In this document: piece after piece, positions 7,813 through 16,838 of the stretch
Layout: every line of letters begins with the position of its first letter
Numbering within the stretch: position 1 is the stretch's first letter
Position numbers and translations under genes: made by a program
The notes under the pieces: generated by a model
Told to the model about the DNA's origin: nothing
What the model saw: the letters and a program-made list of their open reading frames with translations, nothing else
The model's database searches: none
Assembly (NCBI GenBank): GCA_008711135.1
Contig: VUAW01000001.1
Coordinates: 310,001-374,000, forward strand
Direction of reading: 5' to 3'
Source: Rhodobacteraceae bacterium LNNU 3342
Lineage (GTDB): Bacteria > Pseudomonadota > Alphaproteobacteria > Rhodobacterales > Rhodobacteraceae
DNA length: 64,000 bases

Positions 7813-8609
7813 CCCGCGTGATCGTCCACGCAGGTTTTCACAAGACCGGCACCTCCAGCCTTCAGCTTTACCTGACGACCCACCGCAAGGCGCTGTCGCC
7901 CTGGCTGGCCTACTACGGCAAGTCCCATTTCCCCGAGGCAGGCACCCTTGCCCGCCGCTATGGCGAGCGGCCGTTCCCCTGGCGGCTGCGTGCGTTCCGG
8001 CGGTCGTTCGAAAGGTTCCTTGCCGAAGTTCCCGATGCGCCGGTCATCGTGCTGTCGCGGGAGACCTTTTGCGGCGTGATGCCGGGGCATCGCGACTGGT
8101 TGGGCCGCACCGTGCGCGGTTATGCCGGGGCTGCTGTCCCGCTGGGGCGCGTGATCCGCAAGGCGCTGATCCGCCGCTTCGGCCCTGACACGCAGGTCGA
8201 ATTCCTGTTCACCACCCGCGCCCGCAAGCCGTGGATCCGGTCGGTCTATGGGCACCTGCTCCGCTCGATCCACCTGACGGAGTCGTTCGAGGAATTCTGC
8301 GCGCGCTTACCTGATCTTGTCGATCCGGCCGAGGAAGCAGCCCGCATCGCCCGCGCCCTTGCCCCCAGCCCCGTGCATGTGGCGGCGCTGGAAGATCACG
8401 CGGGCAGTCGCGCAGGCCCCGCTGCCGTGGTGCTGGACCTGGCCGATGTTCCCGCCGATGTCCGCGACCGGCTGCCCCCTGCCCGCCGCGCCAACCGGGG
8501 CCAAAGCGGAGAGATCATGGAAACCTTCCTGCGCCTGAACCGCGAGGGGCGCGGGCGCAAGGATCTCAAGACGCTCAAGGACCGGATGCTGAGCGGGGAT
8601 GGCGAATGA
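7809..8609 (+). CDS. Sulfotransferase-like protein between rimM and trmD
   Basis: The 266-residue protein opens with [14 protein letters not shown] (His7 to Gln19), the P-loop-like 5'-phosphosulfate-binding motif of PAPS-dependent sulfotransferases. At residues 137-147 Arg, Arg, Ser and Tyr ([11 protein letters not shown]) resemble the 3'-phosphate-binding motif. A Ser-x-Glu strand (VLSRETF, about 81-87) is shared with the similar gene at 58561-59463. It overlaps rimM and trmD by 4 bases each (ATGA), so its translation is tied to tRNA and ribosome maturation genes. The substrate is unknown; a surface glycan is plausible but unproven. Confidence 0.75.
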   Translation: MTRVIVHAGFHKTGTSSLQLYLTTHRKALSPWLAYYGKSHFPEAGTLARRYGERPFPWRLRAFRRSFERFLAEVPDAPVIVLSRETFCGVMPGHRDWLGRTVRGYAGAAVPLGRVIRKALIRRFGPDTQVEFLFTTRARKPWIRSVYGHLLRSIHLTESFEEFCARLPDLVDPAEEAARIARALAPSPVHVAALEDHAGSRAGPAAVVLDLADVPADVRDRLPPARRANRGQSGEIMETFLRLNREGRGRKDLKTLKDRMLSGDGE

Positions 8610-9436
8610 CCGACGCACCGAAATCCCATGGGCGACTGTCGATCTCGGCATCCATCAAGCCGCGAGAGCTGATGAGCGCGACGCCCCGCATCAAGGGCGC
8701 GTGGACGGCAAAGATCATCACCCTGTTCCCCGAAGCGTTTCCGGGAACGCTTGACCTGTCGCTGACCGGAAAGGCCCGCGAACAGGGGCTTTGGGCGCTG
8801 GAAACCATCGACCTGCGCCCCTTCGGGATCGGCAAGCACAAGAACGTGGACGACACGCCCGCCGGCGGCGGCGCCGGCATGGTGCTGCGTCCCGACGTTG
8901 TGGGCGCAGCACTGGCAGAGGCCGCAGCTGGAACCCCCTCCGACCGCGCACGCTGGCCGGTGGTCTACCTTTCGCCGCGGGGCCGGCGCTTTGACCAGTC
9001 GATGGCCCGGCGCTGGTCACAGGCCGAAGGGATGACGCTGCTCTGCGGCCGGTTCGAAGGCGTGGATGAACGCGTCCTTGAACATTACGGGATCGAGGAG
9101 GTGAGCCTTGGAGATTTCGTCCTCACCGGGGGCGAGATCGCGGCTCAGGCCTTGATTGACGCGACCGTTCGCCTTATACCCCGCGTACTCGGGAATCAGG
9201 CCTCGACCGAGGAGGAATCTTTCTCCGACGGTTTGCTCGAACACCCGCAGTATACCAAGCCCGCCGTCTGGGAGGGCCGTACGATCCCGGAAATTCTCCT
9301 TTCCGGCCATCACGGCAAGATCGCTGCCTGGCGGAAGGCAATGGCCGAAAGGCTGACCAAGGAAAGACGACCTGATCTCTGGCGGGCATATCGTGCGGCG
9401 CACGGCATGGACCCGATGGACGACCAAGAGCTCTGA
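8606..9436 (+). CDS. trmD: tRNA (guanine37-N1)-methyltransferase TrmD
   Basis: Methylates G37 of tRNAs next to the anticodon, preventing +1 frameshifting. It shows the SPOUT knot motifs: LSPRGRRFDQ, LLCGRFEGVDERV and EVSLGDFVLTGGE. It has 276 residues, about 30 more than E. coli TrmD because of an N-terminal extension ([14 protein letters not shown] to about residue 33) before WTAKIITLFPEAFPG. The start overlaps the sulfotransferase-like gene by 4 bases. rplS follows after 48 bases. Confidence 0.97.
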   Translation: MTDAPKSHGRLSISASIKPRELMSATPRIKGAWTAKIITLFPEAFPGTLDLSLTGKAREQGLWALETIDLRPFGIGKHKNVDDTPAGGGAGMVLRPDVVGAALAEAAAGTPSDRARWPVVYLSPRGRRFDQSMARRWSQAEGMTLLCGRFEGVDERVLEHYGIEEVSLGDFVLTGGEIAAQALIDATVRLIPRVLGNQASTEEESFSDGLLEHPQYTKPAVWEGRTIPEILLSGHHGKIAAWRKAMAERLTKERRPDLWRAYRAAHGMDPMDDQEL

Positions 9437-9484
9437 GGACGCGCAAACCAGCGGGAACACCCGCGTAACGCAAAGGATATCGCG

Positions 9485-9859
9485 ATGAACCTGATCGCGC
9501 AGATCGAAGCCGAGCAGATCGCAGAGCTTGGCAAGACCATCCCGGATTTCAAGGCCGGCGACACCATCCGTGTCGGCTACAAAGTGACCGAAGGCACCCG
9601 CAGCCGTGTGCAGGCCTATGAAGGCGTCTGCATCGCGCGCAAGGGCGGTGGCATCGCTGCTTCGTTCACCGTTCGCAAGATCTCGTTCGGCGAGGGCGTG
9701 GAGCGTGTGTTCCCCCTCTACTCGACCAACATTGAGTCGATCGAGGTTGTGCGTCGTGGCCGCGTGCGCCGCGCCAAGCTGTACTACCTTCGCGATCGTC
9801 GCGGCAAATCGGCCCGTATTGCCGAAGTCACCAACTACAAACCCAAAGCCGAAGCCTGA
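9485..9859 (+). CDS. rplS: 50S ribosomal protein L19
   Basis: Large-subunit protein at the subunit interface. The 124-residue protein has [32 protein letters not shown] and [14 protein letters not shown], all typical of L19. It follows trmD, the usual bacterial order. Confidence 0.98.
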   Translation: MNLIAQIEAEQIAELGKTIPDFKAGDTIRVGYKVTEGTRSRVQAYEGVCIARKGGGIAASFTVRKISFGEGVERVFPLYSTNIESIEVVRRGRVRRAKLYYLRDRRGKSARIAEVTNYKPKAEA

Positions 9860-9870
9860 GGAGCGGGAAG

Positions 9871-10092
9871 ATGAGAAAAGACATTCACCCCGATTATCAC
9901 ATCATCGACGTGAAAATGACCGATGGCACCGTGGTCCAGATGAAATCGACCTGGGGCAAGGAAGGCGACCAGATGGCGCTGGATATCGACCCGTCCGTGC
10001 ACCCTGCATGGACCGGCGGTTCGGCAAAACTGATGGACGCCGGCGGCCGCGTGTCGAAGTTCAAGAACAAGTACGCCGGCCTCGGCTTCTGA
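9871..10092 (+). CDS. rpmE: 50S ribosomal protein L31, cysteine-free type
   Basis: The 73-residue L31 begins [19 protein letters not shown] and ends [12 protein letters not shown]. The CxxC pairs that bind zinc in the C+ form are absent, so this is the zinc-independent version. It lies 11 bases after rplS and is followed by a strong terminator, so it closes the ffh-rpmE operon. Confidence 0.95.
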   Translation: MRKDIHPDYHIIDVKMTDGTVVQMKSTWGKEGDQMALDIDPSVHPAWTGGSAKLMDAGGRVSKFKNKYAGLGF

Positions 10093-10134
10093 GCAGCTGG
10101 CGCTTCCCCTCACGGGGGGCACAACCTATAGTGC

Positions 10135-10162
10135 AGGCGCGCCAGTCATTGGCGCGCCTTTT
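10135..10162 (+). terminator. Intrinsic terminator after rpmE
   Basis: AGGCGCGCCA and TGGCGCGCCT form a perfect 10-bp stem around GTCAT, followed by TTTTCTATTT. It closes the ffh to rpmE transcription unit just before mipZ. Confidence 0.88.
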
Positions 10163-10186
10163 CTATTTGTGGTCAGAGGGCGGGAC

Positions 10187-10996
10187 GTGGCGCACATAAT
10201 CGTGGTGGGCAATGAAAAGGGTGGTTCGGGCAAGTCGACCACCTGCATGCATGTCGCGACGGCGCTGGTGCGATCGGGCTTCCGCGTGGGCGCGCTTGAC
10301 CTTGACCTGCGGCAGCGCAGCTTTGGCCGCTACATCGAAAACCGCAGCGCCTTCATGGAGCGTGAGGGGATCACCCTCCCCATCCCCAACTACCGCACCC
10401 TGCCCGAGGTCGATACGACGCCGGTAGAGCCGGGCCAGAGCCCGCACGACCAGCGGCTGTCGAGCGCGGTCGCCGAACTGGCGCCGAACAGCGACTTCAT
10501 CCTTATCGACTGCCCCGGTTCGCATACCCGCCTCAGCCAGGTGGCGCATACGATGGCCGACACGCTGATCACGCCGCTCAATGACAGTTTCGTCGATTTC
10601 GACCTGCTCGCCCGCGTCGATCCGGAGTCGGGGCGGGTCAAGGGCCCGTCGATCTATGCGGAAATGGTCTGGAACGCGCGGCAGATGCGGGCACGGGCGG
10701 GGCTGAAACCCATCGACTGGATCGTGCTGCGCAACCGCCTTGGTGCTCAGCAGATGCACAACAAGAAGAAGGTCGGCAAGGCGTTGGACGACCTGTCGCG
10801 GCGGATCGGCTTTCGCGTGGCGGCAGGCTTCACCGAACGCGTGATCTTCCGGGAGCTATTTCCGCGCGGGCTGACGCTGCTCGACCTCAAGGATGTGGGG
10901 GTGGAAAACCTCAATCTGTCCAACATCGCCGCCCGGCAAGAGGTGCGCGATCTGGTTGTGGAACTCTCGCTCCCGAACGTCACCGTGAATTTCTGA
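10187..10996 (+). CDS. mipZ: MipZ-type division-site ATPase (ParA family)
   Basis: Deviant-Walker ParA-like ATPase of 269 residues. In Caulobacter, MipZ forms a gradient from ParB at the poles and blocks FtsZ away from midcell. The start HIIVVGNEKGGSGKSTTCMH has the signature-lysine Walker A, and DLDLRQRSFGRYIENR matches the MipZ-specific region. Switch II is DCPGSHTRLS. The GTG at 10187 is preferred over upstream in-frame starts because the family begins there. parB is not in the window. Confidence 0.92.
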   Translation: MAHIIVVGNEKGGSGKSTTCMHVATALVRSGFRVGALDLDLRQRSFGRYIENRSAFMEREGITLPIPNYRTLPEVDTTPVEPGQSPHDQRLSSAVAELAPNSDFILIDCPGSHTRLSQVAHTMADTLITPLNDSFVDFDLLARVDPESGRVKGPSIYAEMVWNARQMRARAGLKPIDWIVLRNRLGAQQMHNKKKVGKALDDLSRRIGFRVAAGFTERVIFRELFPRGLTLLDLKDVGVENLNLSNIAARQEVRDLVVELSLPNVTVNF

Positions 10997-11113
10997 CCAA
11001 TCGCCATCGCATGGCCGGAAACTTGATGCTGCATCGCAGCATGGGGTTGAAAAAGCTGCGCCCTTGGGCAACGCTTCCACCTATGCCACAATGCGCAGGC
11101 GCAAGGAATTCAG

Positions 11114-12133
11114 ATGACCAAGACAATTTTGCTGACGGGGGGCGCGGGCTACATCGGCTCGCACACATATGTGGCCTTGGTAGAGGCTGGGTACGATGTC
11201 GTCATCCTCGATGACTTTTCCAACGCGCGTGAGGACGTGCCAGAGCGGCTTGAAATGATCACCGGCAAGCCGGTTGCCTGCCATCGTGGCGACCTTCTTG
11301 ATCCGGCCGTGCTCGACACCGTGTTCAACAGCCACAAGATCGACGCGGTCGTCCATTTCGCGGCCAAGAAGGCGGTGGGTGAATCCACCCGAATGCCGCT
11401 TGAATATATCGAGGTGAACTGCACTGGTCTTGTAGCGCTTCTCAAGCGGATGCGCGAGGCAGGCTGCTTCCGCTTGGTCTTCTCTTCCTCGGCCACGGTT
11501 TATGGCGAACCCAAGGTCGTCCCGATCCCCGAGGATGCGGAACGTTTCCACACCAGCCCCTATGCCTATACCAAGCTGATGGGCGAACAGATCCTTGAGC
11601 AGCTGGGGGCGTCCGACGATCGTTGGGCCTTTGGCGTGCTGCGCTATTTCAATCCGGTCGGCGCCCATACCAGCGGCCAGATCGGCGAGGATCCGAACGG
11701 CATCCCCAACAACCTGATGCCCTATATCGCCAAGGTTGCGGTGGGGGAACTTCCGGCGCTGAACGTCTTTGGCGATGACTACGACACGCCCGACGGCACC
11801 GGCCTGCGCGACTACATTCATGTCGAGGATCTGGCCCGCGCCCACGTCCTGTCGCTGGACGCGCTGCTGGAACGGGATGAGGGGCATGTGCTCAACATCG
11901 GCACGGGTCAGGCCTATTCAGTGCTGGAGATGCTGCGTGCCTATGAACGCGCCTGTGGCAAGCCCTTGCCCTATGTCATCGCGCCGCGGCGCAGCGGCGA
12001 CGTGCCGGTGCTGCTGGCCCGCGTCGACCGCGCGGCAGAGGTCATCGGCTTCCGCGCCGAGTATGGGCTGGAGACGATGTGCGCCTCCAGCTGGGCCTGG
12101 ATCTCCCGGCTGCGCAACAGCGTACCGGCCTAG
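11114..12133 (+). CDS. galE: UDP-glucose 4-epimerase
   Basis: Extended short-chain dehydrogenase of 339 residues that interconverts UDP-glucose and UDP-galactose for glycan synthesis. It has the NAD-binding GGAGYIGSH (9-17), the catalytic SSSATVYG (124-131) and Tyr150-x3-Lys154 (YAYTK). AAGGAATT precedes the ATG. Its TAG stop interlocks with the TAG stop of the convergent small gene in one CTAG tetranucleotide. Confidence 0.96.
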   Translation: MTKTILLTGGAGYIGSHTYVALVEAGYDVVILDDFSNAREDVPERLEMITGKPVACHRGDLLDPAVLDTVFNSHKIDAVVHFAAKKAVGESTRMPLEYIEVNCTGLVALLKRMREAGCFRLVFSSSATVYGEPKVVPIPEDAERFHTSPYAYTKLMGEQILEQLGASDDRWAFGVLRYFNPVGAHTSGQIGEDPNGIPNNLMPYIAKVAVGELPALNVFGDDYDTPDGTGLRDYIHVEDLARAHVLSLDALLERDEGHVLNIGTGQAYSVLEMLRAYERACGKPLPYVIAPRRSGDVPVLLARVDRAAEVIGFRAEYGLETMCASSWAWISRLRNSVPA

Positions 12134-12393
12134 CCAAGCACAAGCGCGTGCAGACCGACCGCCGTGGTACCGGTCTGCCGCACGCGCCGCACACCCACTG
12201 GCAGGATGGAGAAGTCGGCAACGGCGACCTGCCGCGTCTCGCCCTTGGCCGTGTCGATGGACAGGGTGCCGCCGGTTTCCACATAAAGACCGATCGCCAC
12301 CGCTGGCAGGTCAGTGTTGTTGTTCGGAATTACCGGCAGCAGGTCATAGGCCGGGCCAGAAATCGGCAGCGCGCGGTTCGAAAACGGGTTCAT
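12130..12393 (-). CDS. Small protein resembling phage/GTA spike-base proteins
   Basis: An 87-residue protein, MNPFSNRALPISGPAYDLLPV, continuing with TDLPAVAIGLYVETGG and ending VRRVRQTGTTAVGLHALVLG. The pattern (short Ser/Pro N-terminus, LYVETGGTL, VGVRRVRQTGTTA) matches from memory the small 'spike base' family named after Rhodobacter capsulatus rcc01079, a gene-transfer-agent head-spike component. No phage genes surround it. The start at 12393 gives good spacing from AAAGGA; ATGs at 12399 and 12402 are too close to it. The family assignment is from recall and is tentative. Confidence 0.6.
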   Translation of the reverse strand: MNPFSNRALPISGPAYDLLPVIPNNNTDLPAVAIGLYVETGGTLSIDTAKGETRQVAVADFSILPVGVRRVRQTGTTAVGLHALVLG

Positions 12394-12506
12394 CTGCATC
12401 ATCCTTTGTGATCGGCCGCAGGATGCGGTCGCCAATGCAGACTAGGGAGGCGCGGCTAAGGCTCGGTAACCAGACCGTTCGCTGCCCCTCCCCTTTGCGC
12501 AACACC

Positions 12507-13298
12507 TCAGGCGGCGGCGGTGACGGCGCGGCCCGTCAGCACCCGGACCAGATGCGCCCGGTATTCCGGCGTCCCATGCAGGTCGCCGATCATCCCGTCA
12601 GCCTCCACGGCCAGATCGCCCAGCGCCTCGGCCCGGAAGTCGTCTCCCAGCGCGGCTTCAGCCTTGTGCCACCGGAATACCCCACCTTCCGAGGCACCGG
12701 TGACCGCCACCCGCACCCCATGGGCAAAGCGCGCGACGAACACCCCCACCAAGGCGAAGCGAGAGGCGGGCTGAACGAACTTCTGGTAGTTCGCGGCCTG
12801 CGGCACCGGGAACCGCACCTCGGTGATGATTTCCCCTTCCCCCAATGCCGTTGCAAACATGCCCTGGAAGTAGTCATCCGCCGCGACCTCTTGCCGGTCA
12901 GTGATGACCGTCGCGCCAGAGGCCAGCACCGCCGCCGGATAGCAGGCCGAAGGGTCATTATTGGCAAGACTGCCCCCAATGGTCCCCCGATTGCGCACCG
13001 CCGGGTCACCGATGTTGCCCGCGAGCTGGGCCAGCGCCGGGTAATGCGCCGCCGCTTCCCGCGCGACGGTGGCGTGGGTGGTCGCGCCCCCGATGCAAAG
13101 CCTGCCGTCATCGGCCAGACAGATGCCCTTCAGCTCCGGAATCGCCGTCAGGCTCACCAGAATGGCAGGGGCCGCCAGCCGCTGCTTCAGCGTCGGGATC
13201 AGCGTCTGCCCGCCGCCCAGCGCCTGCGCGTCATCTGCCCGAAGTGCCGCCTGCGCATCCTGAAGCGTATCGGGCCGTGCGAAGTCAAAGTTGTACAT
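12507..13298 (-). CDS. coxM: CO dehydrogenase-like medium subunit (FAD-binding)
   Basis: Flavoprotein subunit of a molybdenum hydroxylase of the xanthine dehydrogenase/CO dehydrogenase family; it takes electrons from the iron-sulfur subunit. The 263-residue protein has both FAD motifs: ALGGGQTLIPTLKQRL (about 26-41) and TIGGSLANNDPSA (about 102-114). It is the last gene of coxG-S-L-M, 12 bases after the large subunit. The form II identity of the large subunit makes the true substrate uncertain. Confidence 0.92.
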   Translation of the reverse strand: MYNFDFARPDTLQDAQAALRADDAQALGGGQTLIPTLKQRLAAPAILVSLTAIPELKGICLADDGRLCIGGATTHATVAREAAAHYPALAQLAGNIGDPAVRNRGTIGGSLANNDPSACYPAAVLASGATVITDRQEVAADDYFQGMFATALGEGEIITEVRFPVPQAANYQKFVQPASRFALVGVFVARFAHGVRVAVTGASEGGVFRWHKAEAALGDDFRAEALGDLAVEADGMIGDLHGTPEYRAHLVRVLTGRAVTAAA

Positions 13299-13310
13299 GC
13301 TCCCCTCCCC

Positions 13311-15683
13311 TCAGCGCTGCATCGCGGCCCAGACGCGGCTGGGCGTCAGCGGCATATCCAGATGCGTTACATGGTCGTGGCCCCCGCGCTGAAGCGCATC
13401 TATCACCGCGTTGACCACCGCCGGCGGCGACCCGATCGCCCCAGCCTCGCCACAGCCCTTCACGCCCAGCGGGTTGTGGGTGCAGGGCGTCTGGCAGGAA
13501 TGATCCACCTGATACATCGGCAGGTCATCCGCCCGCGGCATCGCGTAGTCCATGTAGGACCCGGTCAGCAGCTGCCCTTCATCGTCATAGACCGCGACCT
13601 CCAGCAGCGCCTGCCCGATCCCCTGCGCAAGGCCCCCGTGCACCTGGCCTTCGACGATCATCGGGTTGATGACGTTCCCGAAATCATCCGCCGCGGCAAA
13701 GGACAGGATCTCCACCTTGCCGGTGTCCGGGTCCACCTCTACCTCACAGGCATAGGCGCCCGAAGGATAGGTGAAGTTCGACGGATCATAGAACGCCGTC
13801 TCCTCCAGCCCCGGCTCCAGGTCTTCAAGCGGGTAGTTGTGCGGGACGTAAGCCGCCAGCGTTACCCCCGACCAGTCCACCGAACGGTCGGTTCCCGCCA
13901 CGCTGAACTTGCCGTCCTTCAGTTCGATGTCACCCTCGCTCGCCTCCAGCAGATGTGCAGCGATCTTCTTGGCCTTGGCGATGATCTTGTTCGTGGCCTT
14001 GACCATCGCAGACCCGCCCACCGCAATGCTGCGCGACCCGTAGGTGCCCATGCCCATCGGCGTATTGGCAGTGTCACCGTGGGCGATCTCGATCTGGCTT
14101 TCGGGGATGCCGATCATGTCGGCCACCACTTGGGCAAAGGTCGTCTCGTGCCCCTGCCCATGGCTGTGGCTGCCGGTGAACACGGTGATCGAGCCTGTGG
14201 CGTTCACCCGCACCGTCGCGCTTTCATAAAGCCCCGCCCGGGCCCCCAACTGACCCACAAGGTTCGAAGGCGCGATCCCACAGGCCTCGATGTAATGGGC
14301 GATGCCAAAGCCCCGCAGCTTGCCGCGCGCAGCACTTTCCGCCCGCCGCGCCTCGAAGTTGTGGTAGTCGGTCATCTCGACCACCCGGTCCATCGTCGCC
14401 TGGTAGTTCCCGGTGTCATAGACCACCGCGACCGGCGTCTGGTACGGGAACTGTTCCGGCTGGATGAAGTTGCGCCGCCGCAGCTCGATCGGGTCGATGC
14501 CCATCTCGCGCGCCGCCTTGTCGATGACACGTTCCAGTTGGTAGGTCGCCTCGGGCCGCCCTGCGCCGCGATAGGCATCGACGGGCACGGTGTTGGTAAA
14601 GATCGCCTTCACGTTCACATAGATCAGCGGCGTAGTGTAGTTCCCCGCCATCAGCGTCCCGTGCAACCATGTGGGCACCGCCGGCGCAAAGGTGGACAGG
14701 TAGGCCCCCATGTTGGCCAGCGTGTCGGTCCGCAGCGCCAGGAACTTGCCGTTCTCGTCCAGCGCAAGCTCGATCCGCGTCACGTGATCCCGCCCATGCG
14801 CGTCGGACATGAATGCCTCCGCCCGGGTCGAGGTCCACTTGACCGGCCGCCCTACCATCTGTGCGGCGCGGGTGCAAAATGCTTCCTCGGCATAGTGATA
14901 GATCTTGGCGCCAAAACCCCCGCCTACGTCCGGCGCCACCACCCGCAGCCGGTGTTCCGGGATGTTGAGCACGAAGGCCCCCATCAACAGCCGGATCACA
15001 TGAGGGTTCTGGCTGGTGGTATAAAGTGTGTAACTGTCGCCCGCCGCATCATATTCGGCCAAGGCCACGCGCGGCTCCATCGGGTTCGGCACCAGCCGGT
15101 TATTGATCAGGTCCAGCGTAGTGACATGATGGGCGCGGGCAAAGGCCTCCCCGACCTTGGCCTTGTTCTCCTCGACAAAGCCCCAGTCGAAACAGAGGTT
15201 CGACGTCAGATCGTCATGAACCTTGGGCGCATCCTCGGCCAGCGCGGCCCGCATGTCCATGACAGCGGGCAGTTCCTCGATCTCCACCTCGATCGCCTCT
15301 GCCGCGTCGCGAGCCTGATCAAGCGTCTCGGCCACCACGGCGACGATCGGCTCGCCCACATGGCGTACCTTGCCATCCGCCAACACCGGATGCTTCGGCT
15401 CTTGCATCACGTTGCCGAACCGGTCGGTCACCTGCCAGCCGCAGGGAAGGCCGCCTGCATCCGCGAAATCCGCCGCCGTGAACACCTGCAGGACGCCCGG
15501 CATCGCCTCGGCGGCCGCGGTGTTGATGGACAGGATCCGCCCATGCGCCACCTGCGACCGCAGAAAGGCTACATGCGTCTGCCCCGGACGGTTGAAGTCG
15601 TCGGTATAGCGCCCCTTCCCTGTCAGAAATCGCACATCCTCGCGCCGCTTGGAGCTGGCGCCAATCCCGAAGTCCCGTGCCAT
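13311..15683 (-). CDS. coxL: CO dehydrogenase-like large subunit, form II (molybdopterin-binding)
   Basis: Catalytic molybdenum subunit, 790 residues, the usual CoxL length. The active-site loop is Ala370-Tyr-Arg-Gly-Ala-Gly-Arg376, the form II signature; true form I CO dehydrogenases have AYxCSFR. The catalytic glutamate is Glu746 in [11 protein letters not shown]. The molybdopterin-contact stretch DVGGGFGAK lies at about 252-260. Form II enzymes form a broad group whose CO activity is disputed, so 'aerobic xanthine-dehydrogenase-family hydroxylase' is the safer reading. No coxD/E/F maturation genes lie nearby. Confidence 0.92.
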   Translation of the reverse strand: MARDFGIGASSKRREDVRFLTGKGRYTDDFNRPGQTHVAFLRSQVAHGRILSINTAAAEAMPGVLQVFTAADFADAGGLPCGWQVTDRFGNVMQEPKHPVLADGKVRHVGEPIVAVVAETLDQARDAAEAIEVEIEELPAVMDMRAALAEDAPKVHDDLTSNLCFDWGFVEENKAKVGEAFARAHHVTTLDLINNRLVPNPMEPRVALAEYDAAGDSYTLYTTSQNPHVIRLLMGAFVLNIPEHRLRVVAPDVGGGFGAKIYHYAEEAFCTRAAQMVGRPVKWTSTRAEAFMSDAHGRDHVTRIELALDENGKFLALRTDTLANMGAYLSTFAPAVPTWLHGTLMAGNYTTPLIYVNVKAIFTNTVPVDAYRGAGRPEATYQLERVIDKAAREMGIDPIELRRRNFIQPEQFPYQTPVAVVYDTGNYQATMDRVVEMTDYHNFEARRAESAARGKLRGFGIAHYIEACGIAPSNLVGQLGARAGLYESATVRVNATGSITVFTGSHSHGQGHETTFAQVVADMIGIPESQIEIAHGDTANTPMGMGTYGSRSIAVGGSAMVKATNKIIAKAKKIAAHLLEASEGDIELKDGKFSVAGTDRSVDWSGVTLAAYVPHNYPLEDLEPGLEETAFYDPSNFTYPSGAYACEVEVDPDTGKVEILSFAAADDFGNVINPMIVEGQVHGGLAQGIGQALLEVAVYDDEGQLLTGSYMDYAMPRADDLPMYQVDHSCQTPCTHNPLGVKGCGEAGAIGSPPAVVNAVIDALQRGGHDHVTHLDMPLTPSRVWAAMQR

Positions 15684-15692
15684 GCTTGCCCC

Positions 15693-16175
15693 CTATTCCG
15701 CCGCCATCGCCACATCCTGCCCGGATGCAGCCATGATCGCCTTGACGATGTTGTGGTAGCCCGTGCACCGGCAGAGGTTGCCCTCCAGATGGTGCCGCAC
15801 CTCGGCCTCGGTCGGGCGCGGGTTGTCCTGCAGCAGCGCCGCCGCCGACATCACCATGCCCGGCGTGCAGAACCCGCATTGCAGCCCGTGACAGTCCTGG
15901 AACGCCTGCTGGATCACCGAAAGCGATCCGTCGCGGTTGGCCATGCCCTCGATCGTGCGGACCTCGGCCCCTTCCAGTTCGGCCGCAAAGATGCTGCAGG
16001 ACTTCACCGCCTGCCCGTTCACATGCACCAGACAGGCGCCGCACTGGCTCGTATCACATCCGACATGGGTTCCGGTCAGCCCCAGCCCTTCGCGCAAAAG
16101 CTGCACCAGCAGCGTCCGGCCCTCGATCTCGCGCGTGACTGTGCGGCCATTGACCGTCAGTGTTACCTTGCTCAT
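15693..16175 (-). CDS. coxS: CO dehydrogenase-like small subunit ([2Fe-2S])
   Basis: Electron-transfer subunit of 160 residues with two [2Fe-2S] clusters. The plant-ferredoxin type uses Cys40, Cys45, Cys48 and Cys60 ([10 protein letters not shown]). The second, all-helical cluster uses Cys100, Cys103, Cys135 and Cys137 (QCGFC and CRCTGY). It precedes coxL by 9 bases. Confidence 0.95.
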   Translation of the reverse strand: MSKVTLTVNGRTVTREIEGRTLLVQLLREGLGLTGTHVGCDTSQCGACLVHVNGQAVKSCSIFAAELEGAEVRTIEGMANRDGSLSVIQQAFQDCHGLQCGFCTPGMVMSAAALLQDNPRPTEAEVRHHLEGNLCRCTGYHNIVKAIMAASGQDVAMAAE

Positions 16176-16202
16176 TCAACTCCTCCCTGAGTATCCTGAT
16201 GA

Positions 16203-16745
16203 TCAGCTTCTGAGGCGGGCGAACCATCCTTTTGTTTCTTTCCCAGCCTCTGCTTCGTCCACCGCTTCCGCAACCTCGACCGCCTCGGCCTCGGCCGCCG
16301 CGACATCGGGGGCAAGCTGCGCCTGAAGGTTGTCGAAGAACTGGTCCGCCAGCCGCCGCGCCACCCCGTCGATCAGCCGAGAGCCGAGCTGCGCCAGCTT
16401 TCCGCCCACGCTCGCCTCGACCTCATAATCAAGCTGGGTGCCGCCCTCGGCATCTGACAGGCGCACCCGGGCGCCGCCCTTGGCAAAGCCGGCGGCGCCG
16501 CCCTTGCCCTCGCCCGCAATGCGATAGCTTTCACCTTCGACGACTTCTGACAGGGTCACCGCCCCGCGGAAGGTGGCCTTGACCGGCCCGATCTTCTGGG
16601 TGACGACGGCTTCGAACCCCTCCTCCGGGGTGCCTGTCAGTTCCGAACAGCCGGGAATGGCCGCCTGCAGGACGGCCGGATCATTCAGTGCTGCCCAGAC
16701 CGCCGCGCGATCCGCGGCGATCAGGCGCGAGGCTGCGAGTTCCAT
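16203..16745 (-). CDS. coxG: CoxG-like SRPBCC protein
   Basis: The 180-residue protein begins MELAASRLIAADRAAVWAAL and has AIPGCSEL and FRGAVTLSEV, typical of CoxG proteins of CO dehydrogenase clusters, thought to attach the enzyme to the membrane. A hydrophilic Ala/Glu-rich linker (EAEAVEVAEAVDEAEAGKE) precedes the end WFARLRS. The ATG at 16745 follows GGGAGG; a TTG codon lies directly in front. It is the first gene of the cox operon. Confidence 0.85.
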   Translation of the reverse strand: MELAASRLIAADRAAVWAALNDPAVLQAAIPGCSELTGTPEEGFEAVVTQKIGPVKATFRGAVTLSEVVEGESYRIAGEGKGGAAGFAKGGARVRLSDAEGGTQLDYEVEASVGGKLAQLGSRLIDGVARRLADQFFDNLQAQLAPDVAAAEAEAVEVAEAVDEAEAGKETKGWFARLRS

Positions 16746-16838
16746 CAATGTCCTCCCTTTGCCGCCGACGCTCCCCCGCCGGATGCATGCACATCGTGCG
16801 CGACTTCAGCCTTTCGCGCAACAGGGTTGAGCCTCCAC

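Noticed and set aside
11769-16190. Plus-strand open frame of 1473 codons
   Set aside because: It lies antisense to coxG-S-L-M and the end of galE, has Arg/His/Pro-rich low-quality sequence, and arises from high GC codon use of the real genes.
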